From positions 1,364,001 to 1,428,000 of the forward strand of contig NZ_JAHBRX010000001.1 in NCBI RefSeq assembly GCF_018398335.1: 64,000 nucleotides of DNA, in the 5' to 3' direction. Under the pieces are notes generated by a model, which was not told where the DNA came from, made no database searches, and saw nothing but the letters and a program-made list of their open reading frames with translations. Shown in pieces: positions 22,476 to 33,006 of the stretch. The position numbers and the translations under genes were made by a program. Position 1 is the stretch's first letter, and every line of letters begins with the position of its first letter. This DNA is from Chelatococcus sp. HY11. Its GTDB lineage: Bacteria > Pseudomonadota > Alphaproteobacteria > Rhizobiales > Beijerinckiaceae.

Positions 22476-22623
22476 TTGGGCGGTCCGGCTATCGCCCCGC
22501 TCCACGCGTGGAGCACATCCTGGCCTATCCCGATCAGGTGCGGCGCCGAGAGAAACGGATAAAGAAGACAGTCGTGGTGATGAAGCGGCAAAAAAGAGCC
22601 TTCGATCGAAATCGGCAACAACC

Positions 22624-23094
22624 TTAGCCGCATCCGTCGGCTCGTTGGTGCAGCCCGCGCGTGTACGAAATGATCTCTCCGTCGGAGAGCTGGATCCAAG
22701 AGCTACGAAGTTGATGCGGCGGCCGGCAGTTCATGAGCGCGACCACCATCACGCGGTCCCCAATGCGTATGCGTTCGCTGAGATTGAAAAAGTCACGCAC
22801 CGGCGAGAGCTCGATCTCGCGCACTGCGCCTACATCCTCGGGACGCACAGTCAATCGTCCCGTGATTTCGTCCGGACGATCAACATCGAGAGCTGGCACT
22901 TCGGCCAGGTCGACACGCACCGAGATAACCGGATGCGGCGGCGCGAAGGTCGTCCGGGTGACAGAGCCCCCCAGAAGAATGGGTCTGCTGGTATCGTATT
23001 GGCCGGTATAGCCGTGGTGCGCCAAAACGGCGCCAGCGGACAGCAAGATCAGAGCCAGGGCGGGAACAATCGTTCTTCTGCTCAACGGCATCAT
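22624..23094 (-). CDS. DUF6152-like exported protein
   Basis: Encodes 156 residues. A signal peptide MMPLSRRTIVPALALILLSA ends near VLAHH. The mature start HHGYTGQYDTSRPILLGGSV and TFAPPHPVISVRVDL are the recurrent features of the small periplasmic proteins now grouped as DUF6152. No catalytic motif is known. It is divergent from an AraC-family gene but separated by only about 130 bases, so the two may be functionally linked; this is inference. Confidence 0.7.
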   Translation of the reverse strand: MMPLSRRTIVPALALILLSAGAVLAHHGYTGQYDTSRPILLGGSVTRTTFAPPHPVISVRVDLAEVPALDVDRPDEITGRLTVRPEDVGAVREIELSPVRDFFNLSERIRIGDRVMVVALMNCRPPHQLRSSWIQLSDGEIISYTRGLHQRADGCG

Positions 23095-23228
23095 CCTTGC
23101 ACTCCTTCAATGTTCACGGGCTGGTCACGTGTTGTTGTCTATCAGTCTGGCGCTTCAGGCTATGTGGTCCGGATGATACGCTCTATACCGGAGCGTCCGC
23201 TTTATCTTCGCGATCGTCCGGGAAGCCT

Positions 23229-24191
23229 ATGGATCCACTGTCGGAAGTTCTCTCGCTGCTGAAACCGCGCAGCTATCTCTCCTCCGGCGTCGACGCGGGG
23301 GGTGACTGGGCGGTGCAGTTCAACAATCAGCACGACACGATCAAATGCTATGCAATTGTCTCCGGGGGATGCTGGCTTTCGGTCGAGGGTGTTCCCGAAC
23401 CGGTAAGGCTCGAGGCGGGGGACTGCTTCGTTCTGCCAAGCGGGCGCCCGTTTCGACTTGCGAGCGATCTGGCGCTTGTGCCGGTCGATTCGAAGACCAT
23501 CTTTCCGCCCGCGCATCCGGGTGGTGTTGTTCGTATCAACGACGGCGGTGGACTATTCCTGACCGGCAGCCGCTTCGCTGTGGCCGGCAGTCACGCCAGC
23601 CTGCTGCTGGGCATGCTTCCGCCAATCGTCCACATCCGCAAGGAGTCCGAACAGGCGGCTCTGCGCTGGTCGGTCGAGCGCATGAGAGAGGAAATGCGCG
23701 AGGGTCAGCCGGGCGGTGTCCTCATAGCGCAGCACCTCGCGCATATGATGCTCGTACAGGCCCTGCGGATGCATTTGAGCGACGAACTCAACGGCAGCTC
23801 CCGCTGGTTCGTCGCTCTGGCGGACAAGCAGATCGGCATCGCGATCAGGGCCATCCACGCCGATCCTGCCCGTCGTTGGACGCTACAGGAACTCGCCGAG
23901 CACGCTGGAATGTCACGCTCAACCTTTGCACAGAAATTCAGGGAGACGGCTGCCGAGACGCCGATGGAATATCTCTCGCGCTGGCGCATGCTGCTGGCTG
24001 CAGACAAGCTAGAAAACTCGGATGATCCCGTCGCGAGGATCGCGATCGCGCTCGGCTATGAATCGGAGAGTGCGTTCAGCACGGCCTTCAAGCGCATCAT
24101 GGGTTGCGCGCCGCGGCAATTTGGACGGAGCCGGCAGCCAGCGACACCGCCGCGCGGTGCTACAAGTAGCGTCGAGCAGGCCGCCGAGTAG
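23229..24191 (+). CDS. AraC-family regulator with cupin sensor
   Basis: Encodes 320 residues. The N-terminal cupin-like AraC-binding domain (about 15-190) includes HDTIKCYAIVSGGCWLSVEG and AGDCFVLPSGRPFRL. The C-terminal double helix-turn-helix (about 215-305) has RRWTLQELAEHAGMSRSTFA and ARIAIALGYESESAFSTAFKRIMG. The chosen ATG at 23229 has GGGAAG close upstream; a longer frame from 23097 lacks conservation features. It belongs to the subgroup that often controls neighbouring oxidoreductase genes, but no clear target adjoins it. Confidence 0.88.
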   Translation: MDPLSEVLSLLKPRSYLSSGVDAGGDWAVQFNNQHDTIKCYAIVSGGCWLSVEGVPEPVRLEAGDCFVLPSGRPFRLASDLALVPVDSKTIFPPAHPGGVVRINDGGGLFLTGSRFAVAGSHASLLLGMLPPIVHIRKESEQAALRWSVERMREEMREGQPGGVLIAQHLAHMMLVQALRMHLSDELNGSSRWFVALADKQIGIAIRAIHADPARRWTLQELAEHAGMSRSTFAQKFRETAAETPMEYLSRWRMLLAADKLENSDDPVARIAIALGYESESAFSTAFKRIMGCAPRQFGRSRQPATPPRGATSSVEQAAE

Positions 24192-24680
24192 TTTGGCGCA
24201 GAACCGCTTCGTTTATGTCTGCTCCACGGGAGGACGTCCTCACCAGCGTCAGCCATAACCGGCGAGCCCCAGGTTAATCAGACCCTCGCGGCCGATCTTA
24301 TGTCCAGTAATATCGGTGTGCGGGCGCTGCATCGACAATGTCTTCATCGAGCAATTGTGCGGGGCAAGAAGCGCGAGGCTCTCGACAAATGGTTCTCCGA
24401 ACCTGAAGGGCGCAAACGCTGTTTACAGCCGTTGCGCTGAGCCAAGCGCTCGACGCTTCTCTCGCCATAACCGGCACCCGTCAGAACGAAGGCGCCGGCC
24501 AGCAGGATCACGAATATCACTCAGCGCCGCGAGGCGAGCGGGGCGCCATCGTCCCGGGCCATAGCCGCCGCCAGGGTTACGGCTTCACATGTTGTCCCGC
24601 TCGCGGCATTTCACTCGAAGGCGCCGATCTTGGGCGAGCAAGATCATTTGAGATTGCCGACTGCCCCGGAGGGCGAAGGA
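24192..24680. other. 489-base intergenic region with decayed sequence
   Basis: No intact gene is seen. A short transposase-like scrap lies at 24322-24357 (listed separately). On the minus strand around 24420-24540 a hydrophobic stretch VILLAGAFVLTGAGYGERSV is visible without a proper start or full frame and may be the remains of a small membrane protein. Confidence 0.45.
24322..24357 (+). mobile_element. IS3-family transposase fragment
   Basis: The translation GRCIDNVFIEQL matches the highly conserved D-N-x-F-x-E-R-L block of IS3-type OrfB integrase domains (usually followed by W-R-S-x-K-Y-E). Here the following sequence diverges at once. No terminal repeats or other transposase blocks are seen, so this is a tiny relic at a place where sequence seems to have been deleted. 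Confidence 0.45.
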
Positions 24681-25064
24681 TCAGAACATGCCGTTCGAAT
24701 TGGCCGCATGTTCGGGGATGATCTGCAGCACATCCCAATGCTCGACGATCCTTCCCTGGTCGTCGAGCCGGAAAATGTCGATGCCGGCGTAGTCGTGATC
24801 GCCGGGCCAGTGCTGGAAGCAGTGCAGAACGACATACTCACCCTCTGCCAGGACCCGCTTTATCTCGACTCGTTTGCCCGGCCACTCCCGGGCCATACGC
24901 TCGAAATAGGCGATGAATCCCTCTTTTCCGGTGGCTACATGCGGGTTGTGCTGGATGTATTCGCCCCCGATGAAGCGCTTGACGGCCTCGGCGGGCCGGC
25001 TTGGGTTGAACATCAGCTCGTAGAAGGCAACCACATTCGCCTTGTTGCGTTCGAGATCGGGCAC
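24681..25064 (-). CDS. NTF2-like (SnoaL-type) domain protein
   Basis: Encodes 127 residues. The cone-shaped NTF2/SnoaL fold is suggested by [40 protein letters not shown] and the final [14 protein letters not shown], the typical metal-free ester-cyclase-like pattern. It lies 12 bases downstream of the RidA-like gene in the same orientation and is probably in one operon with it and the small DUF4177-like gene. Substrate unknown. Confidence 0.85.
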   Translation of the reverse strand: MPDLERNKANVVAFYELMFNPSRPAEAVKRFIGGEYIQHNPHVATGKEGFIAYFERMAREWPGKRVEIKRVLAEGEYVVLHCFQHWPGDHDYAGIDIFRLDDQGRIVEHWDVLQIIPEHAANSNGMF

Positions 25065-25076
25065 GGCAGCCTCCCT

Positions 25077-25469
25077 TCACCCGGGAATGCGGGCGATGAC
25101 CTTGATCTCGAAGTCGAACTCCGCGAGCCAGTTGACGCCGACCGCCGTCCAGTTCGGATAGGGCTCCTGCGGGAAGACCTCGCCTTTGATCTTCATGATT
25201 GTGCCGAACTGGTTTTCGGGATCGGTATGGAAGGTCGTCACGTCGACGATGTCGTCGAGCCCGCATCCGCCCGCCTTCAGCGTGGCTTCGAGATTGGCGA
25301 AGGCCAGGCGGACCTGGGCTTCGAAGTCCGGCTCGGGCGAGCCGTCGCCACGACTGCCGACTTGGCCGGACACGAACAGGAGATCGCCCGATCTGATCGC
25401 GGCGGAATAGGTCTGCGCCTTGTAGAGGTCATGCCGGCCGGCGGGGAAGACCGCGTCACGCTTGGCCAT
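25077..25469 (-). CDS. RidA/YjgF-family protein
   Basis: Encodes 130 residues. The start at 25469 has a GGAGA site; an upstream in-frame ATG at 25493 does not. Family marks include SAAIRSGDLLFVSGQVGSRG, ANLEATLKAGGCGLDDIVDV and PYPNWTAVGVNWLAEFDFEI. The canonical substrate-binding Arg in the R-x-C/x-V region is not obvious here: the segment reads YPNWTAVGV rather than the archetypal P-A-R-x-x-V, so it is not a standard imine deaminase. Middle gene of a likely three-gene operon divergent from a TetR regulator. Confidence 0.85.
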   Translation of the reverse strand: MAKRDAVFPAGRHDLYKAQTYSAAIRSGDLLFVSGQVGSRGDGSPEPDFEAQVRLAFANLEATLKAGGCGLDDIVDVTTFHTDPENQFGTIMKIKGEVFPQEPYPNWTAVGVNWLAEFDFEIKVIARIPG

Positions 25470-25523
25470 TGGGGATTCTCCATGGTGGTTCATTTGTAAG
25501 CGGTACCGGCGGATCGATGTCGG

Positions 25524-25670
25524 TCAGGCGCGCAGCTCACGCTTGAAGAAATAGTGCAGTATGAAATGCGCGGGAGAGACGACCGCGACGAGCTCCCATC
25601 CTTCAGCCCCCAGTTCCCCAAGGGCGGCGGAACCCAGGGTGGTTTCGACCACCAGATAGTCCCATTTCAT
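25524..25670 (-). CDS. Small DUF4177-like protein
   Basis: A 48-residue frame starts with ATG at 25670, with GGAG at suitable distance, and reads MKWDYLVVETTLGSAALGEL then GAEGWELVAVVSP and ends KRELRA. The pattern of a beta strand, the L-x-x-L-G-x-E-G-W-E-L-V core and a second strand is that of the small DUF4177/DUF1737 family. It precedes the RidA-like gene by about 55 bases on the same strand and faces the TetR gene across the intergenic region. Function unknown. Confidence 0.75.
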   Translation of the reverse strand: MKWDYLVVETTLGSAALGELGAEGWELVAVVSPAHFILHYFFKRELRA

Positions 25671-25778
25671 GGTCCGTTCTCCGGTTGCTGAGCCTGTCTC
25701 TGGACGGCGAAGATTGGCCGGGATTCATGCCCGTCGGAGGGCGCTTGCCCTCCTGCGATTCATCCGCTTCGGTATGGA

Positions 25779-25796
25779 CGAGACTCTATCGTCTCG
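25779..25796. promoter_or_regulatory. Possible TetR operator
   Basis: CGAGAC (25779-25784) and GTCTCG (25791-25796) form a 6 bp inverted repeat with six-base spacer, about 20 bases upstream of the tetR start and between the divergent units. Confidence 0.45.
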
Positions 25797-25816
25797 ACGA
25801 ATATGGGGTGGCATGA

Positions 25817-26428
25817 ATGGACCGCAAGAGTATCGACGGAAACTACAGGCGGAAGCCATCGGGCGCCGCCGTCATACGCCCCGAACTGACCGCCGCCCTG
25901 TTCCGGGCGCTGTTCGAAGAGTGGGCCCGGACCGGCTACGCGGCGATCAGCCTCCAGCGCGTGGCCGCGCGCGCCGGCGCGGGCAAGGCCGCCATCTATC
26001 GGCGCTGGCCGTCCAAGCGCGACTTTGCTTCCGACGCCATCGAGACGGTCGGGCTCCATCTCTCGGACTTTCCCGACCATGGATCGCTGGAAGCCGACAT
26101 CATCGCCTTTCTCGTGGCGACCCGCCGCACGCTGCGCCATCGGCTGGCGTGCCGCATCCTTCCCGACCTGTTCGCCGAGCGGATGCGATCCGGCGATCTG
26201 GCGCCGGTGCTCGAACGGCTGTCCGCCGCCCGTCGTCGCCGCGGCGCGGAACTCCTCGACCGGGCGGTGGCGCGGGGCGAGTTGCGCGCCGATCTCGACC
26301 GCGAACTGGCGCTCGATCTGATCCCGTCCGCACTCTATTGGCGTCTGGTCATCCTCGGCAAACCCGTCGGAAAGGCCGCGCTCCATCGGCAGGCCGCCGC
26401 CATTCTTGCCGCCTTGAGGGCGTGCTGA
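25817..26428 (+). CDS. TetR/AcrR-family regulator
   Basis: Encodes 203 residues. The N-terminal helix-turn-helix is clear: LFRALFEEWARTGYAAISLQ, RVAARAGAGKAAIYRRWPSK. The remaining helices (about 75-200) form a ligand domain with RLACRILPDLFAERMRSGDL and a late SALYWRLVILGKP. Divergent from the DUF4177-like/RidA/NTF2-like operon, which it probably represses. The effector is unknown. Confidence 0.88.
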   Translation: MDRKSIDGNYRRKPSGAAVIRPELTAALFRALFEEWARTGYAAISLQRVAARAGAGKAAIYRRWPSKRDFASDAIETVGLHLSDFPDHGSLEADIIAFLVATRRTLRHRLACRILPDLFAERMRSGDLAPVLERLSAARRRRGAELLDRAVARGELRADLDRELALDLIPSALYWRLVILGKPVGKAALHRQAAAILAALRAC

Positions 26429-26453
26429 GACAGGCGGCGGTGGTCGCACCGCG

Positions 26454-27341
26454 TCACGAGACGCCCGCGTGACGAGCCATCCAGTCCACGAAGGCGCGGA
26501 CCTTGGGCACGCGGAAGCGGCTCGCGGGCCACAGCATGGTCAAGACGCCGGTCTGCTCCATCTCGGCCTCGAGGACCGGCACGAGCGAGCCATCGGCAAG
26601 GGCCTCGTGCAACAGGAAGTCGGGCAGCGACGCTATCCCGGCGCCGGCACGCGCGAGGTCGAGCAAGGGATCGATCACGCTGGCGGTAAGGCCGACCGGA
26701 ACCTCATGGCCAGGCGCGGAGCGCAGCTGCCAGGGCATGATGCGGCCGGAGGAAAGCCGCTGCCGCAGGCAGACGTGCTGTGACAGGTCCTGATGCGTCG
26801 CCGGCCGGCCATGCCTGGCCAAATAGGACGGCGAGGCTACCAAGCGCCAGGCGAACCGGCCGAGCGTCTTGTGCAGCAACCGCGAGTCACCCGTGTCGCC
26901 ACTGCGGATGACGACGTCGAACCCCTCGTCGATGACGTCGACGAGCCGGTCGCTGTAATCAAGATCGAGCTCGACCCGCGGGTAGGCCTCGGCGAATGTC
27001 GCGAACGCCTTGGTCAGGAGCGAGCCGGAAAGCGGCAGACCGACGCGCAGGCGCCCTCGGGGACTGCCCGATGCTTCCGCGAGTTCCGCCTCCGCCGCCG
27101 CCAGCTCGTCCAACATGCGGCGGGCGCGCACCAGGAACAGACTGCCAGGCTCTGTCAGCGCAATCGTGCGGGTGGTGCGGTGGAACAGCGTCGTCGAAAG
27201 CTGGGCTTCCAACTTCGCGATGGACTTGCCGATCGCCGACGACGAGACGCCCAAAGCCTGACCGGCGGCCTTGAAACTGCGCGCGTCGGCGGCGGCAATA
27301 AAGGCGCGCAGCGCGCCGAGGCTTTCGACGGGTTCCGACAT
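26454..27341 (-). CDS. LysR-family regulator of the LLM/MFS unit
   Basis: Encodes 295 residues of the CrgA/DmlR-like branch: LGALRAFIAAADARSFKAAG, VSSSAIGKSIAKLEAQLSTT, FHRTTRTIALTEPG, then ASGSPRGRLRVGLPLSGSLL beginning the effector domain. Divergent from an LLM oxidoreductase and an MFS exporter, with an 11 bp inverted repeat between them. It probably controls both. Confidence 0.9.
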   Translation of the reverse strand: MSEPVESLGALRAFIAAADARSFKAAGQALGVSSSAIGKSIAKLEAQLSTTLFHRTTRTIALTEPGSLFLVRARRMLDELAAAEAELAEASGSPRGRLRVGLPLSGSLLTKAFATFAEAYPRVELDLDYSDRLVDVIDEGFDVVIRSGDTGDSRLLHKTLGRFAWRLVASPSYLARHGRPATHQDLSQHVCLRQRLSSGRIMPWQLRSAPGHEVPVGLTASVIDPLLDLARAGAGIASLPDFLLHEALADGSLVPVLEAEMEQTGVLTMLWPASRFRVPKVRAFVDWMARHAGVS

Positions 27342-27349
27342 TAGAGCGT

Positions 27350-27382
27350 TATAGGCCGCATTGTTTGGAATTGCAGCCTATA
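27350..27382. promoter_or_regulatory. LysR binding site candidate
   Basis: TATAGGCCGCA (27350-27360) and TGCAGCCTATA (27372-27382) are inverted repeats matching at 10 of 11 positions, separated by 11 bases, directly upstream of the lysR start and of the LLM gene. Size and spacing suit a LysR recognition site. Confidence 0.65.
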
Positions 27383-27445
27383 AATCTTCTCTGGCTTCAT
27401 TCCCAGATAGCGCTCCTGACACTCGCCATCTCAAGGAACGCGCCC

Positions 27446-28453
27446 ATGACTTTGATGCTGTCCGCCGATGCCCGCCCCCCTGGCCCGGCAATCGCAAGTC
27501 CCCCTTCCCTTTCCTCCCTCCAGGATCATTCCGGCTATAGCGGTGTGTTTCAGCCCGGCCGCTTGACCTTTGGGCTGGTCGCGCCGCTGGAATCCTACGC
27601 GACCGCACCATGGCCGACGCTCACCCGCCACGCGGATGCCGTGCGTCTGGTCGACGAGAGCGACTTCGCCGCCATCTGGCTGCGCGACGTCCCGTTCTAC
27701 GATCCAGGCTTTGGGGATACGGGCCAGGTCGTCGATCCGATGGTCTATGCCGGCTGGCTGGCGGCACGCACGAACCGGATCGCCATTGGCACCGCCGGTA
27801 TTGTGTCGCCCCTCCGCGACCCCTTGATCGTCGCCAAACAGGCAACGAGCCTCGATCGGCTGAGCGGCGGCCGCTTCATTCTCGGTCTCGCCAGCGGCGA
27901 CCGTCCCTCCGAGTTCGCCGCCTTCGGCAGCGACATCCGCAACCGCGCCGACCGCTATCGGGACGCGATCGGGCTGATCCGCGCCGCGACCGAACAGTCC
28001 TTTCCCCAGCATCGCTCGCAGTTTTACGGCGTCCTGGACGGAGCGCTGGACATGCTGCCCAAGCCTATGGCGCCGCGCCTGCCCATTCTCGCCATCGGAC
28101 GCGCCGGACAGGATTTCGACTGGCTTGCCGCGAATACGGACGGCTGGCTCTGGCATCTGAGCGACCCCCGACGGCTGGCGGCGGTCATTACCGAATGGCG
28201 GAACGCCGGCGACGGCCAATTCCGCCCCTATGGCTATGGCGCCATGTTCGACCTGCTGGCTGATCCGAACGCGCCGCTCGAGCTCAGGCACGTGACCCTG
28301 CGGGGCGGACGCGCGGCGCTGATCGAACACTGGAAGCGGCAGCGGGACGAAGGCGTAAACCATGTCGCGCTGCACATGAAGCCCTTGCAGCGCCCCTTCG
28401 CCGACGCGATCGCGGAGATGGCCGAACACGTCCTGCCCCAGTTCGCCGACTGA
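27446..28453 (+). CDS. LLM-class flavin-dependent oxidoreductase
   Basis: Encodes 335 residues, a luciferase-like TIM barrel. Typical elements are RLTFGLVAPLES, ESDFAAIWLRDVPFYDP, RIAIGTAGIVSPLRDPLIVA, LDRLSGGRFILGLASGDRPS and PILAIGRAGQDFDW. The ATG at 27446 follows AAGGA at proper distance. Such enzymes use reduced FMN or F420; this branch is annotated only broadly, and the substrate is unknown. It leads an apparent operon with an MFS exporter, both divergent from LysR. Confidence 0.88.
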   Translation: MTLMLSADARPPGPAIASPPSLSSLQDHSGYSGVFQPGRLTFGLVAPLESYATAPWPTLTRHADAVRLVDESDFAAIWLRDVPFYDPGFGDTGQVVDPMVYAGWLAARTNRIAIGTAGIVSPLRDPLIVAKQATSLDRLSGGRFILGLASGDRPSEFAAFGSDIRNRADRYRDAIGLIRAATEQSFPQHRSQFYGVLDGALDMLPKPMAPRLPILAIGRAGQDFDWLAANTDGWLWHLSDPRRLAAVITEWRNAGDGQFRPYGYGAMFDLLADPNAPLELRHVTLRGGRAALIEHWKRQRDEGVNHVALHMKPLQRPFADAIAEMAEHVLPQFAD

Positions 28454-28550
28454 CCCGTGCCAGCTCCGGTCAAGAAGGGTCCCGTGTGCATCGCGCCCCG
28501 ATCCCTTGGCCGATGACCCCTTCATAATCCAACCTCTGTAAGGACATTCC

Positions 28551-29735
28551 ATGCCTGCTGCACTTTGGGCGCTTGCGATCGCGGCGTTCGGGATCGGGAC
28601 CACCGAATTCGTCATCGCCGGATTGCTGCCCAACGTCGCCATGGAGTTCGCGATCTCCATACCCATGGCTGGAAACATGGCGACCAGCTATGCGCTCGGC
28701 GTCTTCGTCGGCGCACCTGTCACCATCATCTTGGGGGCACGCCTTCCGCGGAAGGCCATGCTCGCCTGGCTGCTGGTCCTGTTCATCATCGGCAACCTCG
28801 TCACCGCGATGGCGCCGTCCTACCCGATCGCTCTCCTTGGGCGCGTGATCACCTCGCTGACCCATGGCGCGTTCTTCGGCATCGGCTCCATCATGGCCGC
28901 CGACCTCGTCGCGCCGAATCGGCGGACAAGCGCCATTGCCTTCATGTTCACCGGCCTGACCCTCGCCACGCTGGTCGGGGCGCCCGCCGGAACCTGGCTG
29001 GCGCAGGCGGTGTCGTGGCGGGCGACCTTCTTCGCGATAACGGCGATCGGCGTCGTTGCCCTGGCCGGCGTCCTGTGGCTGGTGCCCCACGTCGAACGCC
29101 ATGAACGTCCGCATCTGCGCAAGGAGCTGGCGGCCTTCGCCGACATCCACGTGCTGCTCGCCATGGGCATCACCATCCTTGGCCCGGCGGCCTTCTTCAC
29201 ATCCATCACCTATGTCGCGCCGATGATGACGGAGATGGCCGGCTTCAGCGCGGGTGCGGTGACATGGCTGCTGGCGCTGTTCGGGCTAGGTCTGTTCGTT
29301 GGCAACATCCTCGGGGGACGGCTCGCGGACCTGGCGCTGATGCCGCTGCTCTACACCACGCTCGCCGCACAGGCGGCGGCCTTGCTGGCGTTCTACTTTC
29401 TCGTGGAAAGCCAGGTCGCGTCGGCCCTCTGCATTTTCCTCATGTCCGCCTTCGGCTTCGCCACGGTCGCGCCGATCCAGAAGCTGGTGACGGATAATGC
29501 CCGGGCGGCCGGCGCGCCCAATCTCGCCTCTTCCGTCAATATCGGCCTGTTCAACCTTGGCAACGCCATCGGGGCCTGGGCGGGCGGCGCGGTGATCGCC
29601 GTCGGCTTCGGCTATGCCGCTCCCAACTGGGCCGGCGCCCTGTTGTCCCTCGCCGCGCTCATCCTCGCCCTGCTGTCGGGCGGGCTGGCCCGCCGGGGCA
29701 GGCGATCGCCCGCGTCGACCCACCCGGCCGTCTGA
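28551..29735 (+). CDS. MFS transporter, AraJ/DHA1-type
   Basis: Encodes 394 residues with 12 predicted helices. The start LWALAIAAFGIGTTEFVIAG is the hallmark of the AraJ/YdhP/NepI subgroup of efflux MFS proteins. RITSLTHGAFFGIGS-like segment (here VITSLTHGAFFGIGS) and the second-half NIGLFNLGNAIGAWAGG support it. Probably exports a small organic compound or sugar; linked by orientation to the LLM enzyme 98 bases upstream. Confidence 0.88.
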   Translation: MPAALWALAIAAFGIGTTEFVIAGLLPNVAMEFAISIPMAGNMATSYALGVFVGAPVTIILGARLPRKAMLAWLLVLFIIGNLVTAMAPSYPIALLGRVITSLTHGAFFGIGSIMAADLVAPNRRTSAIAFMFTGLTLATLVGAPAGTWLAQAVSWRATFFAITAIGVVALAGVLWLVPHVERHERPHLRKELAAFADIHVLLAMGITILGPAAFFTSITYVAPMMTEMAGFSAGAVTWLLALFGLGLFVGNILGGRLADLALMPLLYTTLAAQAAALLAFYFLVESQVASALCIFLMSAFGFATVAPIQKLVTDNARAAGAPNLASSVNIGLFNLGNAIGAWAGGAVIAVGFGYAAPNWAGALLSLAALILALLSGGLARRGRRSPASTHPAV

Positions 29736-30022
29736 CGATGCCGGGTGGGAGGGCGCGAAAACCGATCCGCCCCGGCTTCGTCATCAGCGCCGGAGCAAGC
29801 GACGGGTGTGGGAGGCGAGCGGCCAGAAGGTATTAGCGACGCTCACACCGATCTGTTCGGCCCGCTCTCTCGGTATGGCGCTATCCCCGCCCGGGGCGGT
29901 GGCGGATGCGATCGTGGCGCTCGTCGGCATCGGCGGGTCGTGCCGGCACGTCCATGAGAATCGCGGACTGGGGAACACGTCAGCAGCGGGCCTGGCTTTG
30001 AAGGTAAAAGGATGGGGTGCGT

Positions 30023-31585
<1,563 letters not shown>

Positions 31586-31643
31586 GGCATTGAGCTACGG
31601 GATAGCTTCCGAAGATGCAAGGATCTCGAACGTGCCGGGGGCC

Positions 31644-33002
31644 ATGGATCGCCAATATTCTCACACGGAGGACGCGCAGCCTCCCCTCGCGGGTACTGAC
31701 ATGGCCGATGCCTCTCTGACACAGCCCTCAGGTCCGGCGGTCAAGGCGGATGCTGCCGCCCAGGACGTGGCGGCCAATCCAGAGCCGGCGGAGACCCAGG
31801 CTGCACCTGCGCCCGAGGTGGAGCTCCTTAACGGCCACGCCCTGACGGCAGGCCCGACGGCGCACGACCGCGCCCTGGCGCTTGTCGATCTCGCTGCCCG
31901 CGCGGCCGAGCCCAATCCCTTTCTCCATCCCGCCTTCATCACGGCAGCAGCGGCGGAACATGGTGCGGAAGCCATCGTCGTCATTCTCGCCTGGCGTGGC
32001 GAAGATCGCGCGCCGGCGGCCCTTGTCGGTGCGTTCGTCCTGCAGCGGCAACGCCGTGCCACGCGGCTCTGGACCGCGAGCCTCGAGGGGCGCTTCCACG
32101 ACTTCGCCTTCCTGTCGACCCCGTTGATCGACGCCGCCTGCATTGAGCCTGTCATCGAGACGGTCCTCGACGCGATCGTCGCGTCCGGTATGCCGACACG
32201 CCTTTCGTTCGCCATGATGGGCGACGAGTACTCCGTCATGTCGGGGCTGAAAGCCGTGCTTAATCGGCGACAGACCCCGCTTGCTGTTTCCGCCCGCCAT
32301 CGACGCGCTCTGGCGCGGAGCGAAGACGCCGCCGCCTTCACACCATCCGCCTCGACCCGCAAGAAGCTGCGGCAATACCGCCGACGGCTCGGCGAGAAGG
32401 GCTCAGTCACGACAACCCGCCATGCTAGGCCCTCGGAAATCGCCGACGCGCTTGAAGAGTTCCTGGCACTGGAAGCCTCCGGCTGGAAGGGCCGGGCTGG
32501 TACGGCGGTGCTGAGCGATCCAAGCGATACGCAATTCACGCGGGCGGTCTTTCCCTCGATGGCCGAGACAGACGATGTCGTCATCGAGGTGCTTCGGCTC
32601 GATGGGAAAGCGGCCGCCATCCAGATCCTGGCACGATCGGGCCGTGGTTATTTCACCTGGAAGATTGCCTATGACGAGGCCTTGCGGGACTACTCGCCGG
32701 GGGTCCTCCTGGTGGAGGATTATACGCTACGCCTCATGAACGATGCCACGGTGGCCTTCATCGATTCCTGTTCCCATGACGACACCGGCTTCATGGCCTC
32801 GCTCTGGAAGGGTCGGCAGCCTATCGCCGATGTGGGCTTTGACGCCCGCCCCGGGGAGCACGCCGGCACGGTGCTGATATCAGCCGTCGAGCGCAATCTC
32901 CTCGCGCTGCGCGGCCGGCTCAAAAGCCTCTACCACCGTTACAAGAACGGTCGCAAGGCGGCCAAAAACACCGGGGGCGAGGCCTCGGAGCCCAAGACAT
33001 GA
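31644..33002 (+). CDS. GNAT-fold protein of the BioF2/CelD-like type
   Basis: Encodes 452 residues. Residues 1-70 are a low-complexity Ala/Pro-rich tail. The remainder resembles double-GNAT proteins of the BioF2 (cellulose biosynthesis CelD-like) family: EPNPFLHPAFITAAAAEHGA at the first strand-helix, STRKKLRQYRRRLGEKGSVT in the middle, and the second-half GRGYFTWKIAYDEALRDYSP GVLL and DSCSHDDTGF. The exact start is unsure (ATG 31644 or 31701). It may transfer an acyl or aminoacyl group to an envelope polymer, which is inference. Confidence 0.72.
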   Translation: MDRQYSHTEDAQPPLAGTDMADASLTQPSGPAVKADAAAQDVAANPEPAETQAAPAPEVELLNGHALTAGPTAHDRALALVDLAARAAEPNPFLHPAFITAAAAEHGAEAIVVILAWRGEDRAPAALVGAFVLQRQRRATRLWTASLEGRFHDFAFLSTPLIDAACIEPVIETVLDAIVASGMPTRLSFAMMGDEYSVMSGLKAVLNRRQTPLAVSARHRRALARSEDAAAFTPSASTRKKLRQYRRRLGEKGSVTTTRHARPSEIADALEEFLALEASGWKGRAGTAVLSDPSDTQFTRAVFPSMAETDDVVIEVLRLDGKAAAIQILARSGRGYFTWKIAYDEALRDYSPGVLLVEDYTLRLMNDATVAFIDSCSHDDTGFMASLWKGRQPIADVGFDARPGEHAGTVLISAVERNLLALRGRLKSLYHRYKNGRKAAKNTGGEASEPKT

Positions 33003-33006
33003 ACTG

